Assembly: GCA_028284585.1 (NCBI GenBank)
Contig: JANQRK010000088.1
Span: 62,001-126,000 of the forward strand
Reading direction: 5' to 3'
DNA from: Chromatiales bacterium
GTDB taxonomy: Bacteria > Pseudomonadota > Gammaproteobacteria > Chromatiales > Chromatiaceae
Length of the DNA: 64,000 nucleotides
The notes beneath the pieces are model-generated. The model had not been told where the DNA came from, searched no databases, and worked only from the letters and a program-made list of their open reading frames with translations. The number at the start of each line of letters is the position of its first letter. Position 1 is the stretch's first letter. Shown here piece after piece: positions 54,481 to 61,431 of this stretch. The position numbers and the translations under genes are program-made.

Positions 54481-56954
54481 CGCAGGCTTGGCTGTCGCTG
54501 CTGCATTGGCGCGCGGCCTTGCGCGATCCCGGGCTGCGCTTGCTGATTGCGGCGGTGCTGGTAGCGGTGGCGGCGCTGAGCTCGGTGGCCTTCTTCGCCG
54601 ATCGCGTCGAGCGCGCCTTGGTAGAGCAGGGGGCGGCCTTGCTCGCCGCCGATCTGGTTGTCGAACACCCTGAGCCAATCCCGCAGGCCTGGCGTGATCA
54701 GGCCGAACGGCTGGGGTTGCGCCAGGCGCGCAGCCTGGGCTTCCCGAGCGTGATCATCATCGACGAGCGGCCACTGCTGGTGCAGGTCAAGGCGGTTGAA
54801 CCCCCCTATCCGCTGCACGGCCGCCTGCAGGTCGATACGCCGGCTGGTCGAGTCGAGCGGCCCCCGGCGCTCGGTACGGCCTGGTTGGAGGGGCGCCTGC
54901 GCGACCGCCTCGCTGCGACCATTGGCGTGTCCGAGGTCGAGCTGGGTGAGCTGAGACTGCGTGCCGCCGGTACCCTGATCGACGAGCCCGATCGTGGTGG
55001 CAACCTGTTCCGGCTAGCGCCGCGCCTGATGGTTCACTATGACGACGCCGTGCGCAGTGGCTTGCTGGGCCCGGCCAGCCGGGTCAGGTACGGTCTGATG
55101 CTGGCCGGTGATGCCAAGCAAGTCGACCGAATGCGGGCCTGGTTGGCCGATCGCTTATCCCCTGGCAGCGGTTTGGTCGGTTTTGAGAATGCGCGCCCGG
55201 AGTTGCGGGTGGCGCTGGATCGCGCACGGCGCTTCCTGAGCTTGGCCGCCCTATGCGCCAGCCTGCTGGCCGGGGTTGCGATCTTGCTGGCGACGCGACG
55301 CTATGTCGATCGGGCATTGGATGGTGCGGCGGTGTTGCGCACGTTGGGTATGAGTGCAAGGGCAGTGCTGCACTGGCATCTGGGTCAGTTGTTGGCGGTG
55401 GTGTTGGTGGCGACCTTGCTGGGTAGCCTGCTGGGTCTGCTGGGACAGCAGGGCTTGGTCGCGTTACTCGGCAATTGGTTCGGCGACACGCTACCCGCAC
55501 CCGGACCCCGCCCGATGCTGGTGGGACTGCTGTTCGGATTGAGCCTGGCGGTCGGTTTTGCCTTGCCGACCCTGCTGCGCATCGGCCGGGTGCCGCCGCT
55601 GCGCGTACTGCGCCGCGAGATGGCGGCGCCCGGACTGAAGACCTGGCTGGTCTGGCTGCTGGCCGGCGCGGTGTTCTTTGGGCTAATGGTATGGCAGGTC
55701 CAGGATTTGCGCCTCGCCGCCTGGATGGCTTTGGCCCTTTTGGTTGCGCTGGTGGTACTGACGCTGGCGGGTTGGCTGCTGTTGCGCCTCCTGTCGCCGA
55801 TGCGCCGCGCCGGCGGTTCGGCGGCCCTGGGGTTGGCGGCACTGGTGCGCTATCCGCATCTCACACTGCTGCAGCTCAGCGGTTTTGGTTTAGGCATTAC
55901 CCTATTGTTACTACTGACGGTGGTGCGTATCGACATCGTCGACACCTGGCAGCGCAGTCTGCCAGAGACAGCACCCAATCACTTTCTGATCAATCTGCAA
56001 CCCGAGGAGCGCACGGATTTCGCCGCTATGCTCGAGGCGCGCGATGTTCCTAACTCTGGGCTGCACGCGATGACGCGCGCCCGACTAGTTGCGATCGGTG
56101 ATCGTGCCGTGTTGCCTGAGGCCTATACCAACACGCGTGCCCGGCGGTTGGCGGCGCGCGAGTTCAACCTCGGCTTCGGTGCCGAGATGCAAGCCGACAA
56201 TCAAATCGAAGCCGGTCGATGGTGGAGCGATACGGCGCCAGCGGCACCCGAGTTTTCCGTCGAGCAGGGGATCGCGGACACACTCGGCATCCAGCTCGGC
56301 GACACCCTGACCTTTGACGTGGCCGGGCAGCGGGTCGAGGCCCCGGTCACCAGTCTGCGTAGTGTGGCCTGGGATTCGTTCAATGTGAACTTTTTCGTCG
56401 TGGGTTCTCCGGCGGCGGCGGCCGATCTGCCGGTCACCTATTTAACGAGCTTCTACCTCGAGCAAGCGACCCAAGGCCTGACGGTCGATATCGTGCGGGC
56501 GTTTCCGGCGGTCTCGGTGATCGATGTGCGGCCTATCATGCATCAAGTGCGTGAGATCATGGAGCGCGGTGCGCGGGCGGTCGAGATGGTGTTCTTGTTC
56601 ACCCTGATTGCGGCCGGCTTGGTCACGATCGCGGCGGCCCAGGTCAGCCGCGACGAACGGGCCCGTGAGGTGGCGGTCATGCGCACACTGGGTGCGTCGC
56701 GGCGCCGCTTGTTGGCCGCGGTGCTGGCTGAGTTTGGCCTGCTCGGCCTGCTCGGTGGAGGCCTCGCGGCACTGTTGGCGAGCGCCAGTGGCTATTTGAT
56801 CGCGGTTGAGCTGTTTGGTCTGCCGGGACGGGTCAGTGCGGAGACCTGGTGGTTTGGGGTGGTCGCCGGAACCTTGGTTGTCGCTCTGGTCGGCTGGCTG
56901 GCGACGCGCCGTCTGCTCAATGTGCCGCCGATTCGGGTGCTGAACGCCGGCTGA
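54477..56954 (+). CDS. ybbP: FtsX-like ABC transporter permease YbbP
   Basis: An 825-residue inner-membrane permease starting at GTG 54477. It has a first helix (LRLLIAAVLVAVAALSSVAFF), two FtsX-type membrane domains (for example FLSLAALCASLLAGVAILLATR then VLHWHLGQLLAVVLVATLLGS; and VEMVFLFTLIAAGLVTIAAAQ near the end with REVAVMRTLGASRRRLLAAV), and large periplasmic domains. This matches the YbbP family with YbbA and TesA beside it. Function is uncertain; members may export lipid-linked or hydrophobic compounds. Confidence 0.93.
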   Translation: MTQAWLSLLHWRAALRDPGLRLLIAAVLVAVAALSSVAFFADRVERALVEQGAALLAADLVVEHPEPIPQAWRDQAERLGLRQARSLGFPSVIIIDERPLLVQVKAVEPPYPLHGRLQVDTPAGRVERPPALGTAWLEGRLRDRLAATIGVSEVELGELRLRAAGTLIDEPDRGGNLFRLAPRLMVHYDDAVRSGLLGPASRVRYGLMLAGDAKQVDRMRAWLADRLSPGSGLVGFENARPELRVALDRARRFLSLAALCASLLAGVAILLATRRYVDRALDGAAVLRTLGMSARAVLHWHLGQLLAVVLVATLLGSLLGLLGQQGLVALLGNWFGDTLPAPGPRPMLVGLLFGLSLAVGFALPTLLRIGRVPPLRVLRREMAAPGLKTWLVWLLAGAVFFGLMVWQVQDLRLAAWMALALLVALVVLTLAGWLLLRLLSPMRRAGGSAALGLAALVRYPHLTLLQLSGFGLGITLLLLLTVVRIDIVDTWQRSLPETAPNHFLINLQPEERTDFAAMLEARDVPNSGLHAMTRARLVAIGDRAVLPEAYTNTRARRLAAREFNLGFGAEMQADNQIEAGRWWSDTAPAAPEFSVEQGIADTLGIQLGDTLTFDVAGQRVEAPVTSLRSVAWDSFNVNFFVVGSPAAAADLPVTYLTSFYLEQATQGLTVDIVRAFPAVSVIDVRPIMHQVREIMERGARAVEMVFLFTLIAAGLVTIAAAQVSRDERAREVAVMRTLGASRRRLLAAVLAEFGLLGLLGGGLAALLASASGYLIAVELFGLPGRVSAETWWFGVVAGTLVVALVGWLATRRLLNVPPIRVLNAG

Positions 56955-57005
56955 GCACCGCCTGGCAAGCGCTTTACTCGGACGCTCAGCGGCGTCGAAC
57001 GGGGG

Positions 57006-59102
57006 ATGGTTTTGCACAAGCCCGAGGCTGGGCCAGGGACGCGGAGACTGCTGCTGGTCCACGGAGATGCTGCCTGGGCCGAGCGCTGGGTGCTGGATCA
57101 GCTCGGTGCAGCCGAACGCGCCGCCACCCTGTGGGTCGCTGAGCGGGTCGCCGGCGAATTGCAGCCCACACCGGCTGCGCAGCTTGGCCAACGACTGGGC
57201 GGTGAGTATCGCCTGCTGGTCTTCAACGCTCATCAGGGCCTGCATCCGGATGCCTTCGCGGCCGCTGTCGGCACCCTGTGTGGCGGCGGAGACTTTGCGT
57301 TGTTGCTTCCCAGGTTGCCCGACTGGGCGACTTACCCGGATCCGGATCGGGCACGCTTGGCGGCCTATCCGCATACCCCGGAGCAAATGGGTTGTGCCTT
57401 CCTGAAACGCTTGCGGCGGTGCTGGAATGATCACCCGGCGGTTCGCGTGGTCACGCCGGAGACGCCGCTTGCGCTGCGCCTTGCCCCAGCGTCGTCGCAG
57501 CCCTTGGCCCTGAGCGACGAGCAGACGGCGGCGCTTGCAGCGGTCGAACGTGTTGCGCGTGGCCATGCGCGGCGCCCACTGGTGCTGACTGCAGATCGTG
57601 GGCGCGGCAAGTCCACGGTGCTGGGGATCGCCGCAGCGCGTCTATTGCTCGGCGGCTGGTCACGGGTCACCGTGGTCGCGCCACACCGGGCCGCGGCCGA
57701 GACGCTGCTACGTCACGCGCTCGCCGAGGCCGGCGTGTCGGGTCCATTCGCCGATGCATTGGATATTGGTGGCGGTCAGCTGATGTTTCGCCTACCTGCC
57801 GATTGCCTTGAGCTGGAGTCCCCGGGCCTGGTCCTGGTCGATGAGGCGGCGGCGATTCCGGTCGCGGTGCTCGCCGGTCTATTGCTGCACAGCAACCGCC
57901 TGGTATTCGCGTCGACCGTGCACGGCTATGAGGGCAGTGGGCGCGGTTTCGAGCTGCGCTTCCGTGACCTCTTGACGCGCCGTATGCCGCGGTGGCGTGC
58001 GCTGCGCTTGATCGCACCAGTGCGTTGGTCGGTCGACGATCCGCTCGAGGATTTGGTCAATCGGTCGTTGTTGCTGGATGTCCAGCTGCCCGAGCTGGAC
58101 CAACGCGCACAAGGCACGACACCCGTGATCATCAAGATCGATCGGGCAGACTTGTCGAATGGCGAGCCGCTGTTGCGGGCGTTGTTTGGCCTACTGGTCA
58201 ATGCCCACTATCAGACCCGACCATCTGACCTGCGCGCGCTGCTCGACTGCCCGGACCGGCACCTGTGGTTGGCCTTGGCCGACGATGCGGTGGTCGGCGT
58301 GTTGTTGACGGTCGTAGAGGGCGGCTTCGATACGGACATGGCGCACGAGATCATGCAGGCTCGCCGGCGCCCGCGTGGCCATCTGTTGCCGCAGTCGCTT
58401 GCGGTTCACGCCGATCTCGAAGACATCCTGCAGCGGCGTGTGCTGCGCGTGCAACGCATCGCAGTGCACCCGGCACTGCGCCGCCGCGGCCTGGGCACGC
58501 ACTTGGTGGCGCAGTGCGCCGGCTGGGCCGAGGACCAGGGTTTCGATGTGCTGGGTTGTGCCTTCGCTGCTGACCGAGCACTGCTCGGCTTCTGGCGCGC
58601 GCTGGACTTTGTGTCCGTGCATATGGGTGCTCGGATCGACCCGGCAAGCGCTGCCCACTCGCTGTTTATGTTGCGCGGCCTGTCGGGGGCCGGCGCCGCC
58701 CTGAGCAGTGTCGCGAACGCGGGCTTTCTCACAGGCCTGCCTTGGTCCTTGGGAGTGAGCTTGCAGAACTTGGACAGCGAGCTGGCGGTGGTCTTGCTGC
58801 ACGGCCGGCCGTGTCGTGATTTGGCGCTTGGCGATGGCGAACGCCAGGGGCTGCAACGCATCGCCAGCGCGCTGCGCCGGCCTGCCGGTGTCGAGGCGGC
58901 AGTTTGGAAAGCCTTGGTCCGGCTCGCGGCGCATGATGCAGCACCGCCCGAGCAACTCGCGCCATTGATCGCCCGCTGGCTGCAGCATCTGACGCCCGAC
59001 CAAGTGGGCCGTCGCTACGGCATTGTTGGCCGTCGAGGGATGGAGTCACGGCTGTGCGAACTGCTACGTGACCAGGCCGCCTTGCTCGGGTTCGGCCAAT
59101 GA
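57006..59102 (+). CDS. tmcA: tRNA(Met) cytidine acetyltransferase TmcA
   Basis: A 698-residue enzyme that uses ATP and acetyl-CoA to acetylate cytidine 34 of elongator tRNA(Met). The N-terminal DUF1726 domain is followed by an RNA-helicase-like ATPase (TADRGRGKSTVLGIAAARLL, VLVDEAAAIP, VFASTVHGYEGSGRGFELRF) and a GNAT acetyltransferase domain (RIAVHPALRRRGLGTHLVAQ). Length is close to E. coli TmcA (671). It starts 51 bp after ybbP and ends 25 bp before the zapE start. Confidence 0.95.
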   Translation: MVLHKPEAGPGTRRLLLVHGDAAWAERWVLDQLGAAERAATLWVAERVAGELQPTPAAQLGQRLGGEYRLLVFNAHQGLHPDAFAAAVGTLCGGGDFALLLPRLPDWATYPDPDRARLAAYPHTPEQMGCAFLKRLRRCWNDHPAVRVVTPETPLALRLAPASSQPLALSDEQTAALAAVERVARGHARRPLVLTADRGRGKSTVLGIAAARLLLGGWSRVTVVAPHRAAAETLLRHALAEAGVSGPFADALDIGGGQLMFRLPADCLELESPGLVLVDEAAAIPVAVLAGLLLHSNRLVFASTVHGYEGSGRGFELRFRDLLTRRMPRWRALRLIAPVRWSVDDPLEDLVNRSLLLDVQLPELDQRAQGTTPVIIKIDRADLSNGEPLLRALFGLLVNAHYQTRPSDLRALLDCPDRHLWLALADDAVVGVLLTVVEGGFDTDMAHEIMQARRRPRGHLLPQSLAVHADLEDILQRRVLRVQRIAVHPALRRRGLGTHLVAQCAGWAEDQGFDVLGCAFAADRALLGFWRALDFVSVHMGARIDPASAAHSLFMLRGLSGAGAALSSVANAGFLTGLPWSLGVSLQNLDSELAVVLLHGRPCRDLALGDGERQGLQRIASALRRPAGVEAAVWKALVRLAAHDAAPPEQLAPLIARWLQHLTPDQVGRRYGIVGRRGMESRLCELLRDQAALLGFGQ

Positions 59103-59127
59103 CGGGTTCGGGGCCGCGTCTTATCCG

Positions 59128-60207
59128 ATGTCGTTGATCGCGCACTATGAGGATTGTCTGAGCCGGGACGGCTTGAGCGCGGATCCCGATCAGCGTCAGG
59201 TAGTCCAGGCCCTGGAGCGGGTGGCCGCCGACCTGCGGCGGCCGAAGCCAACCGGCTGGAAGCGCTGGTTGGGCCAGCGTGCATTGCCGGTGCGGGGGCT
59301 GTATATCTGGGGTGGGGTCGGTCGTGGCAAGACCTGGTTGATGGACCTGTTCCATGACCATCTCGGTGATGATGTCGCCCGGACCCGGCTGCATTTCCAT
59401 CACTTCATGCAGTTGGTGCACCGGGAGCTTGGTCTGGTCAAGGGCCAGGCCGACCCATTGCAACCCATTGCGGCCCGCATGGCGCGCGACTGGGGTCTGC
59501 TGTGTCTGGACGAATTCAATGTAGTGGATATCGGGGATGCGGTGATCCTCGCGAGCCTGTTGCGCGGCCTGTTCGAACAGGGTGTCGTGTTGGTGGCGAC
59601 TTCGAATGTCGTTCCAGACCGGCTGTACCTGGATGGTATCCAACGCGCCAGCTTCCTGCCCGCGATCGAGCTGCTCCGTCGCCATACCCAGGTCGTGGAA
59701 CTCGGTGGCGACCATGACTACCGCAAGATGATCATGGAGCAGGCAAGGATCTACCACACCCCGCTTGGCGCAGCGACCGAGGCTTTGTTGCAACGCGAGT
59801 TTGAACACCTGGCCAACACCCGTGTCGATGGACCAGGAGAGCTGATCGTCAACGGCCGTGCGATGCCCTATCGCTGCCGCGCTCAGGACATGGTGTGGTT
59901 CGATTTCGAGGCCCTATGTGGTCCGCCGCGCAGTCAGAACGACTATATCGAGTTGGCGCGTTGCCATCAGACGGTCTTTTTGTCAGACATCCCGATCATG
60001 GGCGGGTCGCGCGATGACCGCACCCGGCGCTTCATCTTTCTGATCGACGAGTTTTACGACCGGCGGGTGAAACTGGTGGCGAGCGCCGAAGCGCTACCCG
60101 ATCGTTTGTATATCGGTGAGCGCTTGGCGTTCGAGTTTCGGCGCACCGTTAGCCGTTTGAGCGAGATGCAGACGTCGGCGTTCCTTGGTAGACCGCACCT
60201 AGGGTAA
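59128..60207 (+). CDS. zapE: Cell division protein ZapE (AFG1-like ATPase)
   Basis: The ATG at 59128 gives 359 residues, starting MSLIAHYEDCLSRDGLSAD. The AFG1 family motifs are Walker A WGGVGRGKTWLMDLF, the HFHHFMQLVH segment, Walker B LLCLDEFNVVDIGDA and LVATSNVVPDRLYLDG. The C-terminal FIFLIDEFYDRRVKLVASAE is conserved. ZapE modulates the FtsZ ring, notably under low oxygen or heat. Longer upstream frames overlap tmcA in a different frame and were rejected. Confidence 0.94.
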   Translation: MSLIAHYEDCLSRDGLSADPDQRQVVQALERVAADLRRPKPTGWKRWLGQRALPVRGLYIWGGVGRGKTWLMDLFHDHLGDDVARTRLHFHHFMQLVHRELGLVKGQADPLQPIAARMARDWGLLCLDEFNVVDIGDAVILASLLRGLFEQGVVLVATSNVVPDRLYLDGIQRASFLPAIELLRRHTQVVELGGDHDYRKMIMEQARIYHTPLGAATEALLQREFEHLANTRVDGPGELIVNGRAMPYRCRAQDMVWFDFEALCGPPRSQNDYIELARCHQTVFLSDIPIMGGSRDDRTRRFIFLIDEFYDRRVKLVASAEALPDRLYIGERLAFEFRRTVSRLSEMQTSAFLGRPHLG

Positions 60208-60230
60208 ACGATGCCGCACGGTTGGCCTTG

Positions 60231-60251
60231 GGCAGCGCGGTGGGCGCTGCC
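60231..60251 (+). terminator. Possible terminator hairpin after zapE
   Basis: GGCAGCGC-GGTGG-GCGCTGCC is a perfect 8-bp stem with a 5-nt loop, 23 bp after the zapE stop. Only two T residues follow, so it may attenuate or stabilise transcripts instead of terminating efficiently. Confidence 0.45.
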
Positions 60252-60318
60252 TTGACCCCGTTCCAGCCGCAAGCCCCCATGGCATGATGCGCCGCGGGCC
60301 ACTTGCTTGGTCTACTGC

Positions 60319-60358
60319 TTGAACAAAAAATATAAAAGTAGTATATTATTAAATAATA
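60319..60358 (+). promoter_or_regulatory. Sigma-70 promoter with overlapping AT-rich operator
   Basis: TTGAAC (60319-60324), a 17-bp spacer and TATATT (60342-60347) form a near-consensus promoter, with a start site expected near 60354. The 15-bp inverted repeat TATTATT-A-AATAATA at 60344-60358 covers the -10 and start, where a repressor would block initiation. The AT-richness is striking in this high-GC window. No regulator gene lies beside it, so the repressor is unknown. Confidence 0.68.
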
Positions 60359-60378
60359 AATTAAAGAGGTCCCTACGG

Positions 60379-61431
60379 ATGTGGTTTGCCGCCCGTCATT
60401 TGGCCTGGCTGATGCTTTGCTTGCTGTTGGCCTGGCCGGTTTCGGCCGCCGATCAACTAGTGACGGTGGCTGTTGAGCGCGCCGAACTGCCGCGTACCTA
60501 CCGTATCGATGGCGTGGTCGAGGCGGTCGCCACGGGCACGCTGTCGGCGCAGACCTCGGGCAGCGTGCTCGAGGTAAATTTCGATGTCGATGATTTCGTC
60601 GCGGCTGGCGATTTGATCCTGCGCATCGACGAAACTCGGCAGCGGGCTGCCGTCCGGGAGGCGGAGGCGAATCTTGAGGCGGCCGCCGCACAGCGTCGGG
60701 AGGCCGCACTGGAATACCGCCGGGTTCGTGGTGTGTTCGAGCGTCAGGCGGTCTCCAAGGCGCAGATGGATCGGGCCACGGCGGCGCTGGAGCGCGCCAA
60801 GGCGAACGAGCAGGCGGCCGAAGCGGCCTTGCAGAAGGCGCGCAAAGAACTGGAGTTCACCCGGGTTCGGGCGCCGTATAGCGGGATAGTGACCAGACGC
60901 TTAATCGAGGTCGGGGAGACCGCACAACCCGGCAAGCCGCTGATGTCGGGTTTGTCGCTGGATGACCTGCGGATCACGGTGCAAGTGCCGCAGACATTGG
61001 TCGCTTCGATCCGCTCACAGCGTCGGGCCGAGGCCCTGATCGCCGGGCGTTGGATAGAGGCGCAGGGGGTCACGGTATTCCCGGTGGCCGACCCGCGGTC
61101 TGGTACCTTCGAGGTACGGTTGCGCCTGCCCGATGGTGTCGAGGGCGTGTTCCCCGGGATGTATGTGAAGGTCGGTTTCGTCGTCGGAACCGAGTCCGGT
61201 CTGGTTATCCCGCGCTCCGCGGTGGTGAAACGCTCTGAGGTGATTGCGGTGTACCTGGTCGATCCCGGGGGCCGGGTGTCACTGCGTCATATCCGGCTAG
61301 GTCGGGCGGCCGGGGCGGACCAGGTGGGGGTGTTAACCGGTCTGTCTGAGGGCGAACAGGTCGCCACCGACCCGATCGCTGCCGGCATCCTCCTAAGAGC
61401 GCAGCGGACGGCGCAGGTGGAGCATGAGTAG
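60379..61431 (+). CDS. RND efflux periplasmic adaptor subunit
   Basis: The ATG at 60379 gives 350 residues with a signal peptide (MWFAARHLAWLMLCLLLAWPVSA). The membrane-fusion-protein layout is clear: a beta-barrel/lipoyl start (GVVEAVATGTLSAQTSGSVL, DFVAAGDLILRID), a helical hairpin (AAVREAEANLEAAAAQRREA through ANEQAAEAALQKARKELEF), the second lipoyl half (VRAPYSGIVTRRLIEVGE) and a C-terminal membrane-proximal domain. It overlaps the pump gene by 8 bp. Substrate not predictable from sequence. Confidence 0.93.
   Translation: MWFAARHLAWLMLCLLLAWPVSAADQLVTVAVERAELPRTYRIDGVVEAVATGTLSAQTSGSVLEVNFDVDDFVAAGDLILRIDETRQRAAVREAEANLEAAAAQRREAALEYRRVRGVFERQAVSKAQMDRATAALERAKANEQAAEAALQKARKELEFTRVRAPYSGIVTRRLIEVGETAQPGKPLMSGLSLDDLRITVQVPQTLVASIRSQRRAEALIAGRWIEAQGVTVFPVADPRSGTFEVRLRLPDGVEGVFPGMYVKVGFVVGTESGLVIPRSAVVKRSEVIAVYLVDPGGRVSLRHIRLGRAAGADQVGVLTGLSEGEQVATDPIAAGILLRAQRTAQVEHE

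Noticed and set aside
56442..57566. Long minus-strand frames over ybbP/tmcA (374 residues), tmcA/zapE (58729-59808) and the RND gene (61796-62728)
   Set aside because: They lie antisense to well-supported genes and show the Arg/Gln/His-rich composition of antisense frames in GC-rich DNA.
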